From Channallabes apus (lineage: Eukaryota > Chordata > Actinopteri > Siluriformes > Clariidae): a stretch of DNA of 64,000 nt. The stretch is from NCBI GenBank assembly GCA_030522415.1, contig CM060107.1, positions 7,587,347-7,651,346 of the forward strand. The letters run 5' to 3'. Position 1 is the first letter of the stretch. Each line of letters begins with the position of its first letter. The notes beneath the pieces were generated by a model. The model saw nothing but the letters and a program-made list of their open reading frames with translations. It was not told where the DNA came from and searched no databases. This document shows, one piece after another, positions 11,850-21,290 of this stretch. The position numbers and the translations under genes were made by a program.

Positions 11850-12800
11850 CATCCAAGATGGCAGCCCAGCAACAGCATGGTGCTAATTTGTGTCCAAATT
11901 GTTTATATTATTTTTTACGTACAGCATATGGACATTAGAGCAACAAATGTTTGCATCTATCGCCACCAGACACGGTGTGTATCTAAAATCTCAGGTTGCT
12001 GTGAGAACTAGGCTTCCAGTCCTCTGCATTACCTGATGCCGGAACGTTGTAAACAATGTGAGAGAAAGCAGAAGCGAGCAAGTGGGTGGGGCCCATGATA
12101 AGCTAAAAACAAACGTCCTCTCCAATGTCTACTCCCTGGACAATAAATTGAACTCCATCCAACTCCAGCAGATTACTCAGTGTGAACCTGGAGACTGCTG
12201 CATCATTGTTTTCACAGAGATGTGCCTCAGCAATAGAGTTCAGCAACAGGACTCATTCTGCATCGGCAGAAATGCAGCTCTGTACTTTAAGACTTGTGGA
12301 TGAAGCTCATGTGTTTACATCAACACCAAAAACTTGGTGCTAACCCCTAGTTACTGCTCATTGGCGGTATAGTTTGTGACTGTTAAAAAATCATAAGGCA
12401 CATCAAGACCCTTCTGTCCCCTCACTGGACTCCTGCACAGTTACACAAGTGAACACTTTCCTTTGCAGTTGGATTCCAGGCTTCCTGACTTGGAGACTTC
12501 TATCAGTCTGGATCAGGAGCACCATCTTCAAAACCACCGCACTGAGCACTTGGTCTATCTTCTCAGTTCACTGTTGTTCTCTCTGCTGACCATGACCATC
12601 AAATCCCACCATCATCTTCACTGTAGCCATGATGATAGTGGGACTAATCAGCAAGGATGAAGAGTGAGGAGGAGTGTAGCCGATAGCAGACTGGTGCAGG
12701 ACAAAAATTCTGGATTTCTGGAATTCAGGACAAAACTAAAGTGATTGTCGTTGACTTTAGGAGAACGAGGGATGGCCACCAGTGCTCATCCATGGAGATC
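11850..12800 (+). mobile_element. Relic of a CR1/L2/Rex1-group LINE with large deletions
   Basis: At 12100-12300 the + strand reads as the start of a LINE apurinic endonuclease (SNVYSLDNKLNSIQLQQ, then FTEMCLSNRVQ), followed by a GVCVYIN-like piece near 12310. Near 12735-12800 the text jumps to the part of a reverse transcriptase that follows the catalytic core (KVIVVDFRRTRDGHQ). The RT core is deleted. A CAAGATGGCAGCC motif at 11854-11866 may be its 5' end, as the fuller LINE at 46481-49907 begins with a very similar motif. Frames are broken. Confidence 0.7.
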
Positions 12801-12964
12801 ATTGAGATCACCTGATTCCTCTGTGTTCAATTTATTCAAGTTACGATTGTGAAGAATATAAAAGTTATGAGTGTGATGTGTTGAGTTAGGAGTGTGAAGG
12901 ATTTGACTTATGGGTGTGATGTGTTTGAGTTGCATGTTTGAGGTATAAATTAAGGGCTTGAGTT

Positions 12965-13489
12965 CTTCTTCTTCTTCTTTGTCTTTCGGCTGTTCCCTTT
13001 CAGGGGTCGCCACAGCGAATCATCTGCCTCCATCTAACCCTATCCTCTGCATCCTCTTCTCTCACACCAACTAACTTCATGTCCTCTCTCACTGCATCCA
13101 TAAATCTCCTCTTTGGTCTTCCTCTAGACCTCCTGCCTTGCAGTTCCAACCTCAGCTTCCTTCTACCCATATATTCACCATCTCTCCTCTGAACATGTCC
13201 AAACCACCTCAATCTGGCCTGTCTGACTTTATCTCCAAAACATCTCACATAGGTTGTCCCTCTGATGAACTGATTCTTGATCCTATCCATCCTTGTCACT
13301 CCCAAAGAGAACCTCAACATCTTCAGCTCTGCTACCTCTAGCTCTGCCTCCTGTCTTTACTTCAGTGACACTGTCTCTAAGCCGTAGAGCATCGCTGGTC
13401 TCACCACTGTCCTGTACACCTTTCCTTTCATTCTCGCTGATGCTCTTTTATCGCACAACACACCTGACACTTTTCTCCACCCATAAATG
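12965..13489 (-). mobile_element. 5'-truncated RTE-clade LINE fragment with 13-bp target duplication
   Basis: Flanked by the direct repeat aagggcttgagtt at 12952-12964 and 13490-13502. On the minus strand it encodes the C-terminal part of a reverse-transcriptase polyprotein (13320-13000 and further upstream frames): a KVYRTVVRPAMLYG-type piece, then LRWFGHVQRRD, GRRSRGRPKRRFMDAVRED and DRVRWRQMIRCGDP. This arrangement is known from RTE-type LINEs such as BovB. It ends in a (GAA)n tail at about 12965-12980, which fits RTE-type 3' ends. A second copy lies at 60690-61082. Confidence 0.82.
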
Positions 13490-13632
13490 AAGGGCTTGAG
13501 TTAAGGGATTGATTTGTTTGAGTTATGAGTGTGAAAGGTTAGAGTTACAATTACAAAGTGTTTGAGTTACAGTTGCCATGTGTTGAGTTCGGAGTGTGAA
13601 TGATTCGACACTTATGGGTGTGATGTATTTGA

Positions 13633-13830
13633 GTTATTCAATTAAATTCAATTGTATTTGTAAAGCGCTTTTAACAATTGTCGTAAAGCAGCTTTACACA
13701 CTCAAAAGAAAATTATGCAAATGTGTATGAAATGTGTAAAATGTGTCCGAATCATAATGATGAGATTGTCCCTGATGTGCGAGCCGAGGGCATCCTCATT
13801 TGGGATGATCATTTCAGATAGGAGGGATTG
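13633..13830 (-). repeat. Teleost dispersed repeat inserted in the 22-bp array
   Basis: TTGTATTTGTAAAGCGCTTT … TAAAGCAGCTTTACACA followed by a GATGTGCGAGCCGAGGGCAT-type middle. It is the reverse complement of the repeat at 43000-43282, diverged. Confidence 0.6.
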
Positions 13831-14153
13831 ATCTGTAGTCATACTGTACTGTGTGTTAGGAGGCTAGAAGTTCAGTATAACAGATGAATAGTGTGAAGTA
13901 TAACAGACTATGCGTGTAAAGTGTTTGAGTTATGTGTATAAAGTGTAATCATTGATAATTCATTATTTGTATAATAATATCATTTCCCTTCGGGCTTAAT
14001 AAAGTACTGTCTTTAGGTTATTACTACAGTATGAAGCATTTGAGTTACGAATGTAATGTGTTTGAGTTACAGACGTGACATGTTTGAGTCATAAGTGTGA
14101 AGTGTTTATGTAAACTTGTTTGGGTTTCTTGATCTACAGTATTTCTCAGAACA

Positions 14154-14158
<5 letters not shown>

Positions 14159-14227
<69 letters not shown>
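14159..14227. repeat. (GT)n microsatellite
   Basis: About 34 perfect GT units. The minus-strand ORF with a long Thr-His run here is an artefact of the repeat. Confidence 0.95.
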
Positions 14228-14229
<2 letters not shown>

Positions 14230-14263
14230 TGAAATGTGATGTTTGTGTGTAATGGTGATGGAC

Positions 14264-14284
14264 TAGGGTTAGGGTTAGGGTTAG
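14264..14284 (+). repeat. Short interstitial telomere-like repeat
   Basis: Three TAGGGT units in a row. Too short to be a telomere. Confidence 0.8.
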
Positions 14285-14399
14285 TATTCATACATTTTTT
14301 TTCTTTCTCTCTCTAGTGTTCACTTTATTTTTCAAATGCAAGGTTGATTTTAGATTGCCCATCAACAGCACATGCATAATAGAACAACAACAATAACAA

Positions 14400-14417
14400 C
14401 AAAAATAAATAAATAAC

Positions 14418-14451
<34 letters not shown>

Positions 14452-14478
14452 TTCTTTCTTTCTTTCTTTCTTTCTTTC
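14400..14478. repeat. (AAT)n and (TTCT)n microsatellites next to a splice acceptor
   Basis: An AAT run at about 14418-14450 and a TTCT run at about 14454-14478. The latter merges into the polypyrimidine tract of the khdrbs3 acceptor at 14496-14497, so length changes there sit very near the splice site. Confidence 0.9.
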
Positions 14479-14497
14479 GTTTTTTCTCGCTCTCTAG

Positions 14498-14556
14498 CTC
14501 AGAGGACTATTATGACTATGGACACGGTCAAAGTGGGGAATCCTATGACTCATATG
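14498..14556 (+). CDS. khdrbs3: khdrbs3, penultimate coding exon
   Basis: Exon of 59 nt between a strong acceptor (…TTTTTCTCGCTCTCTAG) and a gtatga donor. It encodes SEDYYDYGHGQSGESYDSY, the Tyr-rich segment near the C-terminus of KHDRBS3 (SLM2/T-STAR), a nuclear STAR-family protein. KHDRBS3 binds UA-rich RNA through an upstream KH domain and regulates alternative splicing, for example of neurexin transcripts. The exon starts with the last base of a codon and ends with one base of a Gly codon completed in the next exon. The Tyr-rich tail of the family is a target of tyrosine kinases. The KH domain and other exons must lie upstream of the window. KHDRBS2 is less likely, because the next exon follows the KHDRBS3 pattern. 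Identification comes from memory of the vertebrate proteins. Confidence 0.9.
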
Positions 14557-14739
14557 GTATGATTTCATGTTCATATTATTCCACGCAAACATACTAAATA
14601 ATCAAATAACATATGTTTAAAAAGTATACAGAAGTGAAATTGTATATAAACATGTTCATTTAACATTAAACATATAAATAAGGACACATGTATTATTATG
14701 GATATTTATGAAATACCTCCAATTTATATTCCCTCCACT

Positions 14740-15060
14740 GCTTTTCATTCCCTCACACACACACCCCAATGACATTTCCTTGGGGCGTCCCGAATAGCCG
14801 ACAGCTTGACAGTTCAAAGGAGACCTGTAGATTAACCAGGCTAGCGTGTGTTCTTGTTCTCTATAAACACAAGGTCGAAGGTTCCTCTTTTCCAAAGCGC
14901 TCAGCCACACCGCCAGATTGACAGCTCTCTTATTAAAGACTATCGCTAATGGGTCTCGGCTCTGAATAGCTGGTCCGGGAGAGGACACCGCTGTGCTCTG
15001 CGAGGAACGAAGACAAGCACCAGCAAAACTCTCATTCATCAACACAGACAGGCGTAAAGA
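14740..15060. promoter_or_regulatory. Candidate conserved non-coding block in intron
   Basis: Unlike its AT-rich surroundings, this block is complex and near-balanced in base composition, with no repeat signature. It holds two TTGACAG motifs (about 14808-14814 and 14919-14925), the core bound by TALE homeodomain proteins such as MEIS. It could be an intronic enhancer. Conservation cannot be tested here. Confidence 0.3.
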
Positions 15061-15363
15061 AAAAAAAAGAAAAAAAAAAGTCTAGGTCTGATAGTTCAGA
15101 TGTGATTTTAGCTTGGCCTTCAATTAAAGCAGTGGAGTGGATGATGAAGGATCATCAGACTAGTGAGACAAGCCACAGTAGATAAATTAGACAACTTAGA
15201 TCAGTCATCATCTGCATCAGAATAGTTTCTTAATCATCATCATCATCATCATCATCGTGGGAAAGTATCATTTAAAATCTAGTGGGTTAGAGAATTTCAT
15301 CAGTTGACATTTCAGGAATAACGTGAGCAGACTCAGTGCCTTAGTGTTTACTGTGAACATGAC

Positions 15364-16142
15364 CAGGGGGGTGTTCTTCGTACGTCGCTTGAAATATCCG
15401 GGATGAAGTGACACATCTAAGATGAGATCATCGTGCTAATTAAGACCTGGCTAAGTCGGTTCTTCCAGCACACCTGTTGTTGATGATTAGTTTGGCCGGA
15501 TTGAGTTGTCTAGGATTATTGCGCGTTCGTGCGTTGGTTTAAAAGGCGATACGCATCGACAGTAGAAACACTGATCACAAGCCCTTTGATTGGTTGACGA
15601 AATGACAAAAGAACAAGCTAAATGTTTTTGTAACACCCGTTATGCGCTGAAATGCCCCCCCCCCCACGTGTTATGCGCTGAAATGCCCCCCTGCCATGGA
15701 TCCCCCCCCCACCACACACACAATCGATATCAAACATTATATTAGAACATAATATGCGCATATCTCTTACAAATTACATGAGACAATAAAATAAAATAAG
15801 AAATATGAAAATAAATATGTTGAATATGGAAAAATAGAAATATTAATATTTTTTTCAAAAACGTGTATACTTTTATATTGTTTACTTTATAATAAAATTA
15901 GTTTTGTCCAATTTTTCATTATAAATTTTTTTCATTTTATATATATATATATTTGCATATTCATGACGAACACCTGAAAAATAAATGTGTTACAAAATAA
16001 ACATTATACAAGAATTTGAATTAATGGTCTTGAGGGCTGTCTCGTGCCTAGAGTTTATTATAATAATAAAAAAACTATGAATTTATGTTCTAATATAATA
16101 TTTGATATCAATTATATATATATATATATATTATGGCAAGCC

Positions 16143-16197
<55 letters not shown>

Positions 16198-16479
16198 AGA
16201 TACTTTTCTTTCCCCACGTGAGTCAGTCCACGTCAGCGCTCTTTAACCAATCAGATGTGACGTCGCCATTTCAACCAATCATAACCCGGCAGGAGCGCAG
16301 CCTTAATCCTGTTTACATGAAATAAAGCTGCTACCGAGCAGGTTCAAGCTTACGGACATGTTGCTATGACAGCAAATGCGAGATGAGCATCGAAGAACGA
16401 AACAATCCAAGATCAGGACAAATCCACAACAATCAAATCCAGCTAACTGAGTTAGCGACGTACGAAGAACACCCCCCTG
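15364..16479. mobile_element. Non-autonomous DNA transposon with 26-bp perfect terminal inverted repeats
   Basis: The left end CAGGGGGGTGTTCTTCGTAC… is repeated exactly in inverted form at the right end for 26 bp (15364-15389 and 16454-16479). The CAG terminus and imperfect 8-bp flanks (aacatgac / atcatgga, 5 of 8 matching) suggest a hAT-type element, but PIF/Harbinger cannot be excluded. The interior has no transposase. It carries a duplicated ATGCGCTGAAATGCCCCCC segment, several CCAAT/ATTGG boxes, an AT-rich core and a (TA)n microsatellite at about 16144-16194. Confidence 0.82.
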
Positions 16480-17103
16480 ATCATGGATGTGGATAATGGA
16501 TTAAAGAATGTGAATATGAGCATTGTTAACATGGAGGCGTTTTACAGTATATTATTTTGTGCTCCGAAGAAAGAAGTCATCCATCTCTTTACAGCAAGAT
16601 GGAGCAAATCTCCTGAGAATCAGAGCCCTAACACAATGTGTGTGTGTATTGTAAACAATGCTGCTTCCAGCAACCTTTTTTGTTTGGCCAGGGGATGTGG
16701 TCTGGTGATGAATGAGTGCAGGGAGGTTTTTGCTGAAAAAAATAAGAAAGAAAAAAGTGTCTACTGTTCAGATCAGGTTGAACGTGCTTCTTTTGCTTAA
16801 TTAAAAAAAAAAAAAAAAAAAAAATATGACTCATTTTTATCATGAATCAGACATTGCGAGTGAAGGGTTTTAGAATGTGCATCCAAGCAGGAAGACATTC
16901 CAAATATAGCTTTTCTGTCTGTGATGTTCATTTTGTATGTATTCTGACAATTCAATCATAGCTTAACAGCTGCGAAATGAACAAATCAAAAAGGATTCAA
17001 ATAAATCTATTTTATGATCCTCCAAAAACAAGATACTCTATAACCACCGTTATCTGTTCCATGTCTGCTTGAAATTGAAAGCTTTTTGTTTTATGACTTT
17101 CAG

Positions 17104-17195
17104 GCCAGGAAAAGTGGACGAATGGCCGGAACAAGGCTCCGTCAGCGAGAACAAACAAAGGAGTGTACAGAGACCAACCTTACACACGATACTGA
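17104..17195 (+). CDS. khdrbs3: khdrbs3, last coding exon with stop
   Basis: After the acceptor …GACTTTCAG, the first two bases finish the split Gly codon. The exon then encodes [19 protein letters not shown] followed by [10 protein letters not shown] and a TGA stop at 17193-17195. Vertebrate KHDRBS3 ends in the same way (…WTNSRHKAPSARTAKG…RDQPYGRY), whereas KHDRBS2 differs in this part. The C-terminal basic and PY-x-RY region is the nuclear localisation region of Sam68-like proteins. Here Thr replaces the Gly before the final RY. Together with the previous exon this gives the protein's C-terminal 49 residues. The reading frame is intact, so nothing suggests a pseudogene. Confidence 0.93.
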
Positions 17196-17690
17196 ACTCT
17201 AAAGTCAGCCACACCCGCCCATGCATTTCCAAGTAATGGATTTTATATGGACTTCCCCCCCCCCCCCATTTATTTTCCTTTTTTTTTTTTTTTTTCAAAA
17301 TAAAATCAACTAAAACTCAGAAAAAAACCAAAACAAAGCATCCCAGAGAGGAAGGGGAAGACGGGAACATGATTTCATCGGGACGTTCAGTTTGATACTG
17401 ATAGACACTGGGGTTTTGTTGCATGGATGCAAGATTAATTAAACCTGTGATCACTGATTATGTGTAAAAGAGTCAACCAATTAGAATTCAATGCCAGTAT
17501 TGAAATAAATAGGGGGGTGGGGGCTAGTAATTAGAAGGTGGTGTAAGCTTCAGGTGTTAGGTATTTAGATTTAGTCAGGTACATTTATATAGACACCTTT
17601 TTGATTAGTGAATAATTCCAGTGTGTCCCTTGTAAATTCTACTTCACTCAAACAAACAAACAAAAAAATCCTGATACACATATCGTGTAA

Positions 17691-17721
<31 letters not shown>

Positions 17722-18081
17722 AATGCGATGTTCCTTAGCACTAAAGGGCTTATGGGAGCATTTGAACACTGTACATAACCATTTTATCATGGTCAAGAAA
17801 GGTCACGTTGCATTGTCCAATATTTCTTATTTTGTTTTGTTGTTAAATAATTGATCAGCGGTCAGATGCAGAGTTGCCAACCATCTGCAAAAATTCCACC
17901 TAACCTCAGTGACCTAAAACATCAATATGAGCTTATGCATAACACTTCTTTTCACCAAACTCCGCAGCAATAAGTAAACACAGGAAACTGATCAATAATG
18001 TAATGTATGCAAATAACTCCTCTGACTAGAGAAATCTGAGCCAGCACAGCGCCAGTCTTTTTTTCTTTTCTTCTTAATAAA
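17196..18081 (+). other. khdrbs3: Probable khdrbs3 3' UTR
   Basis: Sequence after the stop codon with several AATAAA polyadenylation signals, at 17299-17304, 17504-17509 and 18076-18081. It contains a poly-C then poly-T stretch (17257-17295) and a T-tract at 17700-17719. Which signal is used cannot be told. The first lies just after a long T run, which may be a retroposon remnant. Confidence 0.55.
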
Positions 18082-18228
18082 CATACTTAAAGTATTTCTA
18101 ATACCTGAGATTAGGATGGATTTCTTTCCCCTTTTTTATCCTGAGATTTTGCATCACGCAGCCTAGTCTACAACCAAATACCTAAGTAGCTCATTTTACT
18201 AAAAGCAAAAGTAATAGAAGTATAGTAA

Positions 18229-19262
18229 TGTGCAAAAGGCTTAGGCAATCTAATGCAAAGTCAGTTTTAGCCATTTGTAGGGCTCTCATGGAGAGTTAAA
18301 ATTTCACAATTTCAATACTTTTTTTCCAAGAAATTTATTTTACTTTTGTGAGTTTTTTTTTCAAAACGGGTCTTTGCTGACATTTTGATGTTGTGAATCA
18401 AATTCAGTTATCATATATGGTTCCTCATCTGTCTAGGGTATTATTTATTTATTTATTTATAAAAAACAGAGTCAAATACACATTTATTTATTTAAACAAA
18501 AAGGAAAATACTAATTGTTTTATAAAATAATGTACTAATTTGTTCTATAAAACTGTAAATCTATTTTTTTTTAATATCACGCTCACATCGAAGTCCAGTC
18601 CAGTCTGATTGAAACCATTCACGTAGGCAACTCTAAACACTGAAACACTTCTAGAATAACTTAATAATTCTTTTACAACAGTTTTGAAACATCTTCTTAA
18701 TTTTACCTTAAAATCTCACCATATGCGGATGACACTAGATAGTAGGACTTGAATGGAAGAAACCACGTGGTTGTACTACCTCACAGTCAGGCATAGGGCC
18801 GCCATTTTGGACACCCATAGAAGTTACCAAATGTAGTTTATGAGTTATATATTTATTTTCTGACTTCTTCTTTATTGCATCAATTGAAAAATTAATTATA
18901 AATATATAAAAATTACTTTTTATGGCTGTACAGGAAGGAACGTATTACATAACGCAAAACTTTTCAGACAAAAGTGAAAATTAAGACAATGCGGTTTTAT
19001 CTGGAAAACAGAACCGTGTATGACAGTCAGAGTACCTAGAGGAACTGTGGCGGATTCTCCCACTTGCTCAACTTACCACTTAATGTCCTTATTAAACACC
19101 TATGCATTTTTAAACAGCAAAGACTTGTTAACATTGTGTTTTTCATTGCTTTCAATGGCGGATTTTTCTTATATACAAATGTTTACTTTTATTATTTTTG
19201 AAAGATTCTTTCCTGTGTATACTGTAGCATTTATTTGCAGATGCCTAAAACTTTTGCACAGT
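18229..19262. mobile_element. Tc1-like non-autonomous element
   Basis: Inverted ends: TGTGCAAAAGGCTTAGGCA at 18229-18247 and its near complement TGCCTAAAACTTTTGCACA at 19242-19260. Such ends are typical of fish Tc1-type elements. The 1-kb interior is AT-rich with no transposase, so the copy depends on others for movement. The TA duplication is not clear. Confidence 0.65.
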
Positions 19263-20670
19263 ACTTTAAGTCTAAACTACACTTTTTCCAAATACTAAGG
19301 TCCCAAAGTAACAACCATGTCAAATTAAAAAAGTGAACCCCCATATAATGTTGAGGTCTGACATATTAATCAGGATATACCATGACAACAGGATTTATTA
19401 GTGCATAGTGCTAAGTGATGAAGCACTGAAATGATGCAGATTGGTTGGCAACCCTAATCCTTTTAAACACAATACGTACAGTAAAGTAAGAGATTAAGAT
19501 TGGTTTCTTCTGAGGAATCAACAGTGTTTGCAAAAGTATTCCAGACCCAGGAATCTTGTCAAATTTGGCATTCAGTATATTCATAACCACTTTTCCGTTT
19601 AATTTATTCAGATAACATTGATGAGGCATGTGCATACAGTACACTTTACACAACCTGGACATTTCCCTTTGAACGTTCATACCCCATTCATGAAAGATGG
19701 TCATCCTACTGTATTTCTAATTGTTACATCATATAGGCTCTTTATTATACATGGCATCACTGAGTTACCCACTGGATTTTCCAGTCCCTACTCACCCAAT
19801 AGTTGTGTTGTGAAGCCATTTGCTTTGTCTTGTCTTAATACCTAGCTTTGTCGTCTTGTCTAGTTTGATTCAGCAAACGTCTTCTCCTCCTGGTGCTGGT
19901 GATCATTTTATTGCTAGTCAGTCTTCTTGAAGGTGATACCCTGATCTTGTGGGTCCATCCCTGCATTTGTTCCACAGTTTGAGCCATATGACCTACGGAG
20001 CTCTGCTGATCTCAAGGAGATCCAGGCCACAGATACTCGCTTTGTTGCTTTGGATAAAAGCATCTGAAAAACTAAATAATGCAAATCTCAGCAGAGCTCA
20101 GTAGGTCTTCAGCCCGGGCAATACATTCCTGATCACTGTCTTCCCTACAGACCCACCATGGCATGTCGTAAACATTCCAGGACTTTGATCACCTCTTGGA
20201 GCCTGGGTTTGGTCTCAGGTTCTATTTGGCTTAAAATTCATTTATTTGGTGATGCAAACGATGGGTCCATGTTAACCCAGACATGGAAGGGACTGTGAAA
20301 TCTCTTTACTTTGTTTTAACCCACAAAATCAAGATGTAATTTGTATGCTTGCCATGATATACCAGAATTTGACTGCCAAACTGCATTTGGGCGTGAAGCA
20401 ATGTTTGTCCATCTGTGTAAAAGTCCTGGAGTTTACAAATCAGTCGCTCACTTGTGCTGAATAGATCTATTTCCCAATTTAAATGGAGTGTTTAGCTGTA
20501 AATAATCTTGCTACCTTGAGGTAGACAATTTTGTCTTAGTTATTGATCCATTTAGTTTTGGATTATAATTGGTCTACACGTAGAACAAACCTCTGCTTTG
20601 CAGTTGTACCCCTCTCTGGACTGCTGTTAGAAAAAAATAATGTGCTCGTATTAATATATCTTTGGGGAAT
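19263..20670. other. Intergenic sequence, no recognised gene
   Basis: Unique-looking sequence. ORFs at 19411-19845 and 20543-20764 have no recognisable domain. Confidence 0.45.
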
Positions 20671-20674
20671 GTGT

Positions 20675-21290
20675 CCAAAATACGTTATGTCGCCAAAAAG
20701 ATGTGGAAACCTGACCTTTACACTTGTACCGTATGCGTTAAATTGTTGTCACAAATTTAATTAGAACTAGGAGGCCCAAACCCTTATCCAATATAATGAT
20801 GCCCCTGTGCACAAAGCGAGATCTTTGGAGAAATGGTGTGTTAAAGTTGGAGTAAAAGAACTCAAAGAGACCTAATTGAATTCAACCCTATTGAATCTCT
20901 TCAGCATGAACTGGACTTGGTGCCTTCTCAACATTCCAACAACAGTGCTTGAGCTCATTAACGCTTTAGTTGTTGAATTATCATACAAGGGACCCTTGGA
21001 AACATTGGGCACTGGGGAGATAGACACTGGGGAATCTTGGTCACTGGGGAACATTGCTCATTAAGTAATATACGGCACTGGGGAGATACACTGCGGTACT
21101 GTACATTGGGCACTGTGGAGACTCTGACTGAACTCAAGCAAACCAAATACCGTTGTGATGAACTGGAATTGAAACCTTCCTTCCAAACAACTGCAAGTAA
21201 TGCAGTGGTACCTTGGCAGTCTTACCATATGGACCTGAATGTTAAAGTAGAGACTGGAATTTATTTATAAAGGCAGGTGATCAGGATGCT
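20675..21290 (+). mobile_element. Relic of a Tc1-type element (CCAAAAG-ended family)
   Basis: Near 20688-20715 the sequence GTCGCCAAAAAGATGTGGAA resembles the terminal repeat of a common fish element (…GCCAAAAGTATGTGGACACC…). It is followed by AGGAGGCCCAAACCC and CCCCTGTGCACAAAGCGAG (about 20769-20821) and a degraded transposase C-terminal piece (FNSTLLNLFSMNWTW for the usual …LNP-E-LW-EL). A local GGGCACTGGGGAGATA-type motif is repeated several times at 21005-21120. Confidence 0.6.

Larger units (their letters stand above)
12830..14110. repeat. Degenerate 22-bp tandem array (right part), interrupted
   Basis: Units of 21-22 bp close to GAGTTATGAGTGTGAAGTGT occupy 12830-12960, 13500-13632 and 13900-14110. 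The array is split by an RTE fragment (12965-13489) with a 13-bp target duplication made of array sequence, and by a second dispersed repeat (about 13633-13830). Unit spelling at 14060-14080 (TTACAGACGTGACATG) links it to the array at 10690-11440. Confidence 0.75.
14557..17103 (+). other. khdrbs3: khdrbs3 last intron
   Basis: A gt-ag intron of 2547 bp. It starts gtatga and ends …TTTTATGACTTTCAG. It contains a GC-richer unique block at 14740-15060, a (CAT)n run at 15236-15256, a 1.1-kb inverted-repeat transposon (15364-16479) and a poly-A run at 16802-16823. ORFs at 14656-15045 and 16483-16800 show no family match. Confidence 0.88.

Noticed and set aside
14264..14284. Telomere or chromosome-fusion site
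   Set aside because: Only three units; a similar pair of units at 29752-29766 is equally short.
14106..14291. Minus-strand ORF with long Thr-His run
   Set aside because: Product of the (GT)n microsatellite.
1..14497. Other khdrbs3 exons, including the KH domain
   Set aside because: Searched by eye for the conserved KH text and the Pro-rich and Tyr-rich exon and saw none. They should lie upstream of the window.
14656..15045. Minus-strand 129-codon ORF
   Set aside because: No family match. It lies in the khdrbs3 intron and its openness can be chance in a GC-richer block.
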